DNA of 64,000 nucleotides from contig JBAIAA010000444.1 in NCBI GenBank assembly GCA_037893245.1, positions 501,501-565,500 of the forward strand, read 5' to 3'. The stretch comes from Crossaster papposus. Its lineage: Eukaryota; Echinodermata; Asteroidea; Velatida; Solasteridae. Each line of letters begins with the position of its first letter. Within the stretch, counting starts at the first letter, position 1. The position numbers and the translations under genes were made by a program. Positions 11,351 through 21,632 of the stretch are shown piece after piece. The notes below the pieces were generated by a model. That model saw only the letters and a list, made by a program, of their open reading frames with translations. It was not told the origin of the DNA and did no database searches.

Positions 11351-11982
11351 TGTGCACAGTTAGTGGGACAAAATACAAAATTCTAATATAACAAACACTT
11401 GTTAGTTCTGGTTGAGTTTGTATTAACGAGAGTCGACTGTACACATATGTCATAAAGACTGACAATTAAATGGGGAACCGCCAACACAAGGGTTGTATGG
11501 CTCAGTTGGTAGAGAACCAGAATGGTAACCCAGCTCGCAGGTTCAAACTTAGTTCCAGTCAATTTCATTGTAAAACACGTTAAAAGGTAATTCATGCTTC
11601 ATGCGAACGTTAAGCAAATGGGAAAATGTCAAAGTTCTATGAAACTTCAATTGTTAATGTCCTGGAAATAGCTTTACATTTGCATGAAGTATGAACTGTC
11701 CTTTATTAGTCATAAATTATTCAATTACGGTTCTTTTCAGAACCTCACAAATGAGAATTAACCACATGGTGCTACCGCAAACCACTTATCTTCAAAATCT
11801 ACCTCCCTGTTCTGCAGTATATTATTGGATTTGCAATAAGCCTCGGACGCAAGGATGTCAAGCTTTGTTTAGGTGCACCTTTTTATGAGCTAGTCTGTCC
11901 CTACGTCGTCTGGCGTCCCGACTTTGCTCCCATAGAAAAACACATATGTGAAGAAAACCATGTCGTCATTAGGTCTATTAAC
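11351..11982 (+). repeat. Paralogous flank with tRNA-like SINE at 11490-11565
   Basis: Non-coding sequence shared with 48952-49550. Within it TGGCTCAGTTGGTAG (11498-11512) and GTTCAAACTT (11541-11550) resemble pol III A and B boxes. This suggests a tRNA-derived SINE or a tRNA pseudogene inserted before the duplication. The B box departs from the consensus, so activity is unlikely. Confidence 0.45.
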
Positions 11983-12611
11983 TAAAGGCCCAGTCCCACT
12001 GCACTTGCGCACGAATTACTCATGAATTGCGCATAAAATTTTCTTCGTGCGTGATTCGTCAGTGATGTGCGTAAATCCCACGTGTTTCACACGTGGAGCA
12101 TCAGTTTTTGTAAGTGATTGTACGCGGAGACGGGTTTGTGCGCGATCGCCGGTTTTGAACGGTTCAAAAAATTTTCCACGCACAACGTGCGCGATTATAC
12201 GCAGTTTATGCGCAGTTTGTACGTAGTTTGGACGTGGAAGGTGCGTGATATGTCCGTGTTCTGTCAGTGTTCCGTCAGTGCTTGTGCGTCAGGAACTGGC
12301 TCCTAGCACGCACATCACTGACGAATCACTTACAGAACACGCACATATCACTTACAAAACACGCACAATCCACGTATGTTCCACTTACAATCACTTACCA
12401 AAATTATTATTGTGCGTGGAATGTTCTTTGTCAGTGATTGTAAGTGATACATGCGCAGTTTATACGCGATTCATCGGTGATTCTGACCACGCACAACCCC
12501 AGAAAATGACCAATTTCTCCACGAACAATCACGCACAAACCAATTTTATGCGTGATTTATGCGTGATTTATGCGTGATTTATGCGTCATTGGCAATGGGA
12601 CTGGGCCTTTA
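11983..12611. mobile_element. Foldback/MITE element, about 629 bp, present only in the A flank
   Basis: The ends are inverted: TAAAGGCCCAGTCCCACTGC on the left, and the reverse complement of AAAGGCCCAGTCCCATTGCC on the right. The inside is a mosaic of GTGCGTGATTT / TTACAATCAC-like blocks that pair with each other over much of the length, giving a strongly self-complementary element. The B flank reads straight through the same place (about 49997) without it, so insertion followed the receptor duplication, or the element was lost precisely from B. No transposase frame is present and the target duplication is not clean. Confidence 0.75.
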
Positions 12612-13692
12612 AGATTTGTGGAAAAATTATAAAAGTTGAACAAAGAAATTGTTAGAGCCAAGTTTTAACCTGCAAACTCTGGACTGTTGTACCAAGTCCT
12701 TTTTGTGGTTTATGTTAGGAGTAAAGGTTAAGTAGTCATTCTTTTGTCTTTACCATATTTTATTTTAACAGCGGCAAAGGACACATTCACTGAACACTGT
12801 AGAAGTAATAACCATTACGAAAATTAGTTTATTTTCTAAATGCGTAATTGCAAAATCAAAACGGTTCTTGATACTCAGTTTCTGGATTTTAATTGTCTTT
12901 CATGTTTGGGGAAGTGGTGTGGGGGTTTTAATATGCTTTATGTAAATGTTCTCTTGATATACACTGTATATCAAACTTAGTAACAGCTATTTTCTACATA
13001 TGAAGCACGATATGTGGCAGAGAAAACCCCCCCTCTTTTGTGTTGACCATTGTGTTGACCATTTTGTTCCCGGAATCTCAGGAATTCCTTTTAGGTTTTA
13101 AGGGGGGATGGGTTAGGTTACAATAGTGTCGAGTGTGTATAAGGTATAGGGATAATAGGGGGGTACCCCTCTGCCACATCGTGCTGGGTATAATTTTCTA
13201 CCAATAAAAAAAGTTTGTGGAAATCAATCTAAAAATATAAATACAATAAATGATTCAGTCTTGTTTCAACTTTTATTCAATCTAGATGTCTTTCAGAAAA
13301 AGAATGCTTACAAGCGTCAAACAATATTTTACACACGGTTGATTGCGTAGAGAATGTAGGCCTAATGAACATTTTCTTTTAAACTTCATCATTAACTGAA
13401 CCTATTTAATCTCAACATAATAGATTTTCACACCTTTCTGCTCTCCTTTGAAGTCCAACCCTACAGGTGTAAGATGTGTTTTGTCTTCGGATTAGCCCTA
13501 ATAATCAAACTGAAAAGTGGCACAACATCGACTTTGGGTATATCTCTGGACTGACAAAACCAAATCAGATGAAATAAAAATCATTTGAAATCAAATTTCA
13601 TAGTTTTATGAATAAATAGATGCGTTCCACTTACACTGAGGTGGAACATGGAATCACAAATGGTTTATTTTTAGAGTCACAATCCTAAATGG
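12612..13692. other. Non-coding flank shared with copy B (about 49974-50574 and 52917-53762)
   Basis: No gene is seen. The sequence aligns with the B flank piecewise. The B side is interrupted by a solo LTR after the equivalent of about 13310 and by a roughly 500-bp unrelated block near the equivalent of 13430-13470. Shared similarity ends close to 13692, where the B side continues into a LINE. Confidence 0.65.
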
Positions 13693-14773
13693 GACCGTTG
13701 GAGAAGCGGGCGAACTCGGACTGCCTGGTAAGCCCCCACCCACTACGAACAGTGTGACTGCCTGATACTCAAGCATGATGCTCAGTTGATGGATGAAGTG
13801 GCACTCTAGGTCACCAATAGCTGCTATCAGCAATAGTAAAGTATTTGCATCGCTGCTTTGTTCGGACTCCAGAGTCCACATTTGATCTTAGGTATGGGTA
13901 GAAGGATTCTTCGCTCCGAACTTAGACCCCCAATCCAATCCACTATTCTCTCTTCCTCTACCCCACAACCCCCATCCCATCCCATATCTCATCCCATTTC
14001 TCAGCCCTAATCTTACCCGTGATTATCCTCGGGATACACAGCCTTTGCCACCAATAGTTTTTGTATCGATTTGTCTACCAGTTAATGGTCTTGATGTGTT
14101 GTTCCCTGCCGACAGGATTCTCTAGCCGCTAACCCTCAAATGAGGACAAGCCCATGTTTTGCAGGTACCATCCTTGTTTGCACACTACCGCAAGGCGTTT
14201 AGCAACTTTTACTATTCCTCATAGAGCCGTCTCAAGCTGCCTTAACTTTCTGCATTGTACCTTTTCTCATTGTTCCCTTACTGCTGTAGCCGACCAATTC
14301 TTAATTTCGCTTTGTCACACGGTGTCGCCTCATCAGCCCTTGGCATGTTGCAAAATAGTGAAGGCCTGGACTACCCCGAGATGGATTGTAGCACCTTGAC
14401 CATTCTTACAATGCACATAGTTTGTCTTCGTCTCGACGACATATATACATGCTGAAATCTGAGCTGCCTAAAACGACCTCTCGTCTTGCCCGTCAGCAAA
14501 TTTCGAGTGAAAACCGCTTTCTCACCGAGCCCATCCATCGGCGAAAATTGGCCGCCGTCCATTATACCTCCAGGTTGCTTCAAATTAAAGGACATCCTCA
14601 TCCCAGTCGACCAGCGCTATCCGAATTCCCTCAAATGCTAAATGATATGTTGTACCATATAAATTGGACTTGTATAAATTTAAACTAGAGCATCATAAAT
14701 AAATCAACCCCAACCGAATACAAGTGGATCCATTTCAATTTCCGCTGCGCCGACTACTCCCTATATCTATTAG
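13693..14773. other. Unassigned non-coding stretch
   Basis: No gene, RNA gene or clear repeat structure is recognised. A pyrimidine-rich run with repeated CCCATCCCATCCCAT-like words lies near 13965-14005. Short open frames here show no family features. Confidence 0.4.
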
Positions 14774-15110
14774 ATCGATGAGAAATCTGAGATCACCTCT
14801 AGGTATCAACATTCAGAGTAATCTGAGCTGGAACAGTCAGACCCGACATGCAGCATTCAAAGCTACCCGCATCTTGAACTTCCTCATGCGAAACTTCTAC
14901 CCAGCCTCAAAAGGCTGCCAAGGAGAAGTTGTACACTGCCTTAGTTAGACCAAACCTCGAGTAGGGGTTTCCCGCTTTGTCTGTGGTGATTTCTTAAGAA
15001 GAAGTAGCGTCTCAAAAAATGCTGGCAAACTAATGCTGGTTATAACTGTAAGATAGAAGGAAAGCGAACCAACTCACCTACATATACAAAATCCTCCACA
15101 ACATATTGTT
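14774..15110 (+). mobile_element. LINE reverse-transcriptase C-terminal scrap
   Basis: The frame beginning near 14793 reads GINIQSNLSWNSQTRHAAFK followed by LNFLMRNFYPASK. This is the 'LGV.i..nLsWn.H...i..KA...L.fL.RN' segment that follows the RT palm in many jockey/CR1-like LINEs. Only a few hundred bases remain and the reading frame decays afterwards. No tail or ends are visible. Confidence 0.6.
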
Positions 15111-15665
15111 AAAATTAAACCTACCGTCCTGAAACCAAAACTTTACTTGACTGCGCAGGGGGGAACAACGAACAAATCAATGAAATCACAGCCAACACTA
15201 ACATTTACCTTTAGTCCTTTCTTCCCAAAAATGTGAGAAAGTGGAACAAGCAACAAAAGGAAACAAGCAACAATAGGAAACAAGCAAAATGCAGCATACT
15301 GTGGCGGGAACTCCACAGGCCAATCTAAGGCTGTTAGGATAAGTCGGACACCCATTAAACCGACGACAATCTTCCCAACCCAAGGCTCATCCCTATACGA
15401 GAGATCACTCAGAGAGCAACCTAAAGGCTAAGGGTGCAGGTCCGTTTTGGTGGACATATACCACCGATTATGATGATGGCGATTACTCTCTGTTAATTAC
15501 ACAATAAACCTGTGAACAAAGACACCTTATTGTCGGTATAGGCCTACAAAGATCAACAATGATGATTTATTCTCAACAATCAATACAATGTACGATAATT
15601 ACGATTCAATTGGGGCTGTTTCATTTCCTGAGTTCTTAATTACTGGGGAGGAAAACCTACTGCTT
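15111..15665. other. Unassigned non-coding stretch
   Basis: Nothing recognised. It contains three spaced repeats of the type GAAACAAGCAA at about 15240-15290. Confidence 0.35.
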
Positions 15666-15910
15666 ACAGCAGCAACGCGCAACCGCATCAACAATGTGCA
15701 ACGCCATGCGCAACGCGCGACAGCATCAACAATGTGCAACGCCATGCGCAACGCCCAACTACGTAATGTCCAACAGCATACGCAGTGCACAACAGCATAC
15801 GCAGTGTACTACCGCATACGCAATGTACTACAGCATATACAATGCACTATAGCGTACATAATGTATTATAGCATATACAATGCACCACAGCATATACAAT
15901 GCACTAGTGG
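15666..15910. repeat. Degenerate minisatellite (about 19-21 bp) with CpG-decay gradient
   Basis: Units change gradually from left to right, from CpG-rich forms (CAACGCGCAACCGCATC) through CAGCATACGCAGTGCACAA to TA-rich forms (CAGCATATACAATGCAC). About ten or more units are visible. The open frame that covers it is a by-product of the repeat. Confidence 0.7.
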
Positions 15911-15980
15911 TGTGCGCAATGTACGTACAACTCAGAACACAAGTCGTGAACCTGCATGTACTGTACTTCTTCCGGTGGCG

Positions 15981-16622
15981 TAGCCTTTAAACAAGGCCAC
16001 ATGTCTAATAGACGCCGAGCGACTAAAAAGAGACTAATCGCGAAAACCTGAGTGAACGCCAGTGCGAATTGCCCAGACAAGTGGCCTTTATCAATCTGGT
16101 TTGGATTTCTTATGTTAACCTTTGTTTCCGACTGGAATCGCTACCGAAATGGTAGCGTCCAATCAGCGAACGTATCTCCGCGTGACGTCAGCTTATATTT
16201 GAGTTGGACTAGTTCATTTTACAAACAGGGAATGTCCAATCATTTCACTTACAATATTTAGCTCAAATCATTAGTTGCTTCCTAATTTATTGCAATTTTG
16301 CATGTAAAATAGATTTAAATGTGATATCTTGTATTTATCATTCATATATATTCAACTCAGAAGCAAAATTTATATACGTTTTTTTACCTTTTCTTACATG
16401 CTTTGATATTGAACGAATCACGAACGAAGCCAACTGGGAGATCGCCGTTCTGATTGGGCGTATTGGCATGCTAATATGTATCTATGAATAATTCATGCCG
16501 AGCAGTGAAACCTACATTGCAAAAGGCCTCGTGACATTCGTCACTCGGTCGCGCGTTCACCCCGGGTATCTAGACTCATCTCAGCCGCTTAGCCAGAGTC
16601 ACGAGGCCTTGTCAAAAGGCTA
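15981..16622. mobile_element. MITE, 642 bp, with 9-bp target site duplication
   Basis: The element starts TAGCCTTTAAACAAGGCC and ends with the reverse complement of TAGCCTTTTGACAAGGCC. It is bracketed by perfect 9-bp direct repeats CCGGTGGCG (15972-15980 and 16623-16631). A 9-bp duplication suits Mutator-like transposons. The right end also contains an internal hairpin: AGGCCTCGTGAC near 16524-16535 pairs with GTCACGAGGCCT near 16599-16610. There is no transposase frame. Confidence 0.8.
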
Positions 16623-16631
16623 CCGGTGGCG

Positions 16632-17659
16632 CGGCACTCCACCAACTAACCATGAACACGCATTACGTACCACCCAGGTAAACACGTACACCATGTAAAA
16701 ACATGTACATGTACATGTACTTACACCTATAGGCTTTGTTACACAATCTCGTGCATTCACGCAGCGAGTCACTGAGCGGTAAGCTCCGCCCAGCCAGCGC
16801 GCGCAACTACAGGTCACGTACGCCCTGGGTTACATTTCATTCACAAGGTTATTGTAACCAGCCAGACTGTTACGCTGCCTGGTACTTGTAGATTGTTTTG
16901 TTTGCACTGTAAATAGCGCCACCAATTGAAATTATTATTGTATAACTAAGTCGCCTGGCGGCGCCCTATAGTAATCGATTTACATATGGCATGCTCTGCG
17001 CTAGTATAGTCAGCTGATTTTAGAATGACAATGCTCGGGCTTTATTTTGATAAATTCCTTGCATTCCACTTAGTTTTCTTGTTGGACGCGTGGTCTTATA
17101 GAGAGTCACTCTATAGCTGAGCCAGCAACGCAGCACATGCCTTTGCTTTGCGTATGCCTTTGCCAACACACTTTGCGAACGTTGGTAATAATAAACACAT
17201 ATTATGTCTTAGGACAAGTTTCACGTCTTCTTGGAGGCATGTGAGGTGTGGGGCCGCTTTGGTCGGTAAGTGTTATAACTTGCATTTGGTTTTTTTGTGA
17301 AATTCCTTTATTAATTCCTTTTGCATTTGATGCACTAAGTTGTCTACTCGGGACAAATTATCCTAGAGTATAGTGTACCTTATTAAATTATCTTAAATTG
17401 ATGCACCAGGTTGTGTACTCGGGATAAATTATCCTACGAGTATATCGCACCTTATATTTTGGGGTTAGTAACCTCCATCCTCACATTGCTTAATAAATTC
17501 AAAATGCACATCTGGGAATGTTTGGACACACTGCACTGCATTTTGATTGCAACATCTATTGTACATGTAGTATATCGTTAGGAACATATCTTGGACATTG
17601 TTTGACCTTTATACTTTATACTTTATACTATAAGGGGAATACAGAATACACATAAATAA
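16632..17659. other. Non-coding stretch with a 57-bp direct duplication; no gene
   Basis: An ACATGTACATGTACATGTAC tract lies near 16703-16722. Two copies of a 57-bp sequence (17327-17382 and 17399-17455, beginning TTGATGCAC) lie almost in tandem and are about 85% alike. A polyadenylation-like AATAAA at about 17190, followed by GT-rich sequence, could mark an LTR or transcript end. No paired copy was found, so I leave this open. Confidence 0.4.
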
Positions 17660-19261
17660 CCCCGTGTTATTTAAACTGGGGCTGTTGCCCCCATTGTCAT
17701 GCCTCTGTTTTATTAGGCAATATCTACAACCTACAAGCGTCAAACCTTATACGTTTTAGATCCAATTTACCATAAATACCCGCTTCATTATTCATTTCAT
17801 CTTTCTTGACTATTTTATGTTGGTATTGCCTCGTTCCTGTTTTGTCTTCTATTGTAAAAACCTTGACTTCCTATTGCTGTCTAAGTAATATTCATAGCCC
17901 TTTGCTTGCCCTTGTTTGTTGCTTTGTTGCTTTATTACATTATTACATTATCCTACTTTCTGCACAAGCATATTGTTCGTGTGTTGCCATTCGTGGCCGA
18001 ATAACTAATACAACATATAAAACATAACAGATACCTTTACCTGCCTTCTTAATTCACTGGGGCTATTCCCCTTTTTATAAATACATTATTACAAATTGGG
18101 CCTTTCCAAACCTCTGCCTTGTGCCTTCGCCAACATCAATATCTGGGGCTCTTCCCCACATCGATCTCTGGGGCTTTTCCCCGCATTTTTTTCTGGGGCC
18201 TTTCCCCCACCTTTCTGCCTTGGGTCTTTCCCCACATCAATGTCTGGTTTTGTCCACATTAAACTCTGGGTTTTTGTCTCACATTAATCTCTGGCTTTTC
18301 CCCACATCTATACATCTATACATCTACACATTCTATACATATCTCCCTGGTGCCTTTCCCCACATTAACATCCGAGCCTTTTCCTCACATTAAAATCTAG
18401 GTTTTTTTTTTACATTTAATTCCTTGCTTTTTCCCATTTCTCTGGGGCTTTTCCCCATCTCAACCTGTGGCCTTTCCCCCACCTCTCAGCCTGGGGCCTT
18501 TCCCCACATCTATTTCTGGGGATTTTTCCCCGCATCGATCCCCGGGGCTTTTCCCCACATCGATCTGTAGGGCCTCCCCCCACACCCATCAATAGCCTTT
18601 CGCCTCAATTTATATCTTTGTATATGGGGCTTTCTATTTCATGTCTATGAACGGTGCTTTTGACCATTCATGTCAAAAATAAACATCAATGTCTGTTGTT
18701 TTTTCCACATTAAACTCTGGGTTTTTGCCTCACATTAATCTCTGGCTTTTCCCCACATCTATTTCTGGAGGTTTTCTATACATATCTCCCTGGGGCCTTT
18801 ACCCACATTAATATCCGAGGCTTTTTCTCACATTAAAATCTAGGTTTTTCCTTACATTTAACTATAGGGCTTTTCCCCATTTCTCTGGGGCCTTTTTCCA
18901 CCCCTCAGCCTGGGGCCTTTCCCCACATCTATTTCTGGGGATTTTTCCCCACATCGATCTCTGGGGATTTTTCCCCGCATTGATCTCCGGGGCTTTTCCC
19001 CACATCGATCTCCGGGGTTCTCCCCACATCGATCTCCGGGGCTTTTCCCCACATCGATCTCCGGGGCTTTTCCCCACATCGATCTCCGGGGCTTTTCCCC
19101 ACATCGATCTCTAGGGCCTTCCCCCACACCCATCTATAGCCTTTCGCCTCAATTTATATATTTGTATATGGGGCTTTCTATTTCATGCCTATCAACGGTG
19201 CTTTTGACCATTCATGTCTACAAATCAGGTTTTCCACCTGTCAAAAATAAACATCAATGTC
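17660..19261. repeat. Higher-order satellite of GGGGCTTTTCCCC mini-hairpin units
   Basis: Dozens of units of about 24-27 bp carry a core GGGG-N5-CCCC (for example CTCTGGGGCTTTTCCCCACA) followed by CATCGATCTC-like linkers. Each unit can form a 4-bp stem hairpin. A longer period is superimposed: the block with AAACTCTGGGTTTTTG recurs at about 18255 and 18708, and the block with CCTTTCGCCTCAATTTATAT recurs at about 18592 and 19140. Open frames on the minus strand (GKAPEIDVG repeats) are repeat translation rather than a gene. Confidence 0.8.
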
Positions 19262-19805
19262 TGTTGCTCTCCACCTCATTTTCATGAATGGGACTTTTCA
19301 CCTCTTTTCCATGAATAGGACTTTTCACCTCTTTTCCATGAATGGGGCTTTTCACCTCATTTCTATGAATGGGGCTTTTCACCTCATTTCTATGAATGGA
19401 GATTTTCACCTCAATTCTATGAATGGGGCTTTTCACCTCAATTCTATGAATGGGGCTTTTCACCTCAATTCTATGAATGGGGCTTTTCACCTCAATTCTA
19501 TGAATGGGGCTTTTCACCTCATCTCTATGAATGGGGCTTTTCACCTCATCTCTATGAATGGGGCTTTTCACCTCATCTCTATGAATGGGGCTTTTCACCT
19601 CATTTCTTATAAATGGCTTTTCACCCCAATTTTTTATGAATGGTTTTTCACCCCAATTTTTTATGAATGGTTTTTCACCTCATTTGTATGAATGGCTTTT
19701 CACCTCATTTTGTATGAATGACTTTTCATCTCATTTTGTATAAACGGGGCGTTTCACTTCATTTTTATGAATGGCTTTTTATGTCATTTTGTATAAACGG
19801 GGCTT
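19262..19805. repeat. 27-bp minisatellite, about 19 units, open on both strands
   Basis: Units of 27 bp contain ATGAATGGGGCTTTTCACCT. Because 27 is a multiple of three, the plus strand reads repeated FHLISMNGA and the minus strand reads repeated KSPIHRDEV. The central units (about 19370-19590) are nearly identical, and divergence grows toward the right edge, where units vary in length. No start context, splice signal or homology supports a protein. Confidence 0.85.
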
Positions 19806-20295
19806 TTCCCTGTCTATACCATGGTTACCTAAAGCATCCCCCAAAAATCTAAACAGAATTTTGGAGAAACCACAACACTCCGGAAAACACTAAACACCAC
19901 AAAGAAGGGGGGAGGGGTTACCTCTGTTCCATCTGTTCATCTCTGGCTTACCATGAAACTTGTTAGAGAAAACAATAAAACCAACCGCAACTTGCCAGCC
20001 CTCTTATCTATTTTATACCCTAGTCCAAACACACATCCCCATGGGGTATGTTACTCTGCTCATGCCAAAACACTGCCCTGCCTATGTACACGCGCATTAC
20101 CTGTACATGTACACATTATGTACCGCATATCTTGGATTAGCAGCAGTATCGCCTAACAGGAGTCAGTTAAAGACATAGGAATTCACAAGATAAGATTCAC
20201 AGTTAGAAGTTCTTGACATCGGGCTTAAATTGAACTACTTCGTCCACACTGACGTACCTAAATTATTTAGGCAAATGCTTATCACCGGTAACCTA
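19806..20295. other. Unassigned non-coding stretch
   Basis: No gene or clear repeat was recognised between the minisatellite and the LINE. Confidence 0.35.
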
Positions 20296-21632
20296 TAAAG
20301 GTTCACAACGACCTTCTGCAGTCTCTGGATAATAGAAATGAAGCAGTTCTTGTCTTGCTGGATCTAACATCTGCATTTGACACCGTGGATCATCAAATAC
20401 TACTCTCCAGACTCAAGGAAATGTTTGGAGTGACTGGTGTCGCACTGAATTGGCTTGCTTCATACCTCGCAGAGAGAGAACAGAGCGTGACAATTCAAGA
20501 TGCGACATCTGCACCTACTAGCCTTCGTTGGGGTGTGCCACAGGGATCGGTTATTGGCCCACTCCTCTTCATCTGTTATACGACTCCTCTCCAAGATGTT
20601 ATACAAGGTCATGGCTTCTCTGTCATGATGTATGCAGATGACACCCAGCTGTACCTGTCTATTAAACCGACAGAAAGAGAACAGACGTCTGAGAAACTAG
20701 ATGCTTGTCTTCGGGACATCCGCAACTGGATGGAGAGCAACCACCTTGTACTCAATGATAGTAAGATGGAAGTACTGCATTTGTCCTCACGCTTCGGTCC
20801 TTCCCAAGAACTGGCTTCAATTATTCCAGACACCTTTCCAGTCAAGCCCTCTACTTCAGTTCGTGACCTTGGCGCATACTTCGATAGTCACCTCACTATG
20901 CGTCGTCATGTGAATGCAGTATGCAGCAAAGCTTCTCTGGCACTCGGGAGGATTGGAAGCATCCGTCACTATCTAGACAACCACACAACAGAGGTGCTTG
21001 TCCATGCTTTCGTGACTTCTGTACTTGACAACTGCAATAGTCTTCTGCTGGGTTCTCCGGATAAGGACATTGCCAAGCTCCAACGGGTACAGAATTCAGC
21101 TGCACGACTGGTATCGCGGTCCAAGAAGAGGAACAACATAACACCCGTCCTAAAGAGCCTACACTGGTTACCAGTTCAATCTAGAATTCATTACAAAGTT
21201 ATGCTCATCATTTTCAAAGGCATCCACGGTCTGTGCCCAGATTTCATCTCCCAACTTGTTATCCCTTATACGCCATCAAGATCCCTCAGGTCATCCACAC
21301 AGCAGCTCCTCACCATCGGTTCAGGCAGGACCAAAACCTATGGAGAAAAGACATTTTCAATTGCAGGCCCACGACTCTGGAACTCTCTTCCACAATCTCT
21401 CCGATCCGAAACTGAACTGCAACTTTTCAAGAAACATCTAAAGACCCATTTGTTTAAATTGGCTTTCCAGTGACTGTTATCAACCAACTGACACACAGCT
21501 ATTTTTTGTTTTGTTCACCATTTTATTTTATTTTGCATTAATATTGACTGTTAAGCGCATTGAGAGATCAAGTGGATCTGAAATGCGCTATATAAGAACC
21601 TGCTATTATTATTATTATTATTATTAACCTTT
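20296..21632 (+). mobile_element. L2/CR1-type LINE, 5' truncated, with (ATT)n tail
   Basis: The element runs from a truncated 5' end at about 20296 to the (ATT)n tail at 21611-21632. Its 3' UTR has the hallmark of L2-like elements: a short stem-loop around GCGCATTGAGAG followed by ATGCGCTATATAAGAACCTG and trinucleotide repeats. The coding part is uninterrupted, so this is one of the youngest insertions in the window. The (ATT)n tail type is shared with the SINE at 36635-37002 and with an L2-like 3' scrap near 38640-38716. Confidence 0.85.
20301..21473 (+). CDS. LINE ORF2 C-terminal part: reverse transcriptase and CR1/L2 C-terminal region
   Basis: An open frame of about 390 codons begins in sequence at VHNDLLQSLDN and continues through LLDLTSAFDTVDHQILL (RT motif A), WGVPQGSVIGPLLF (motif B), MYADDTQLYL (motif C, catalytic YADD intact) and HLVLNDSKMEVLHL. 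The C-terminal region has LHWLPVQSRIHYK and AGPRLWNSLPQSLRSE, both typical of the CR1/L2 group. The start is set by truncation, not by a real initiator; endonuclease and N-terminal RT are absent. The frame is intact to its TGA, yet the copy is non-autonomous because of the missing 5' half. Confidence 0.88.
   Translation, partial: VHNDLLQSLDNRNEAVLVLLDLTSAFDTVDHQILLSRLKEMFGVTGVALNWLASYLAEREQSVTIQDATSAPTSLRWGVPQGSVIGPLLFICYTTPLQDVIQGHGFSVMMYADDTQLYLSIKPTEREQTSEKLDACLRDIRNWMESNHLVLNDSKMEVLHLSSRFGPSQELASIIPDTFPVKPSTSVRDLGAYFDSHLTMRRHVNAVCSKASLALGRIGSIRHYLDNHTTEVLVHAFVTSVLDNCNSLLLGSPDKDIAKLQRVQNSAARLVSRSKKRNNITPVLKSLHWLPVQSRIHYKVMLIIFKGIHGLCPDFISQLVIPYTPSRSLRSSTQQLLTIGSGRTKTYGEKTFSIAGPRLWNSLPQSLRSETELQLFKKHLKTHLFKLAFQ

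Noticed and set aside
11490-11565. Possible functional tRNA gene
   Set aside because: Box-like motifs are present, but the B box deviates, no cloverleaf is convincing and the sequence is part of a duplicated repeat context. A SINE or pseudogene fits better.
15666-15910. CRISPR-like or other regularly spaced array
   Set aside because: The repeats are contiguous and degenerate without unique spacers, and the DNA is eukaryotic.
16860-17280. LTR starting TGTTACG with a polyadenylation signal near 17190
   Set aside because: No second copy, no matching CA end and no target duplication could be seen, so no element is called.
18858-19133. Minus-strand open frames with GKAPEIDVG-like repeats
   Set aside because: They are translations of the hairpin minisatellite; no start context, splice sites or homology.
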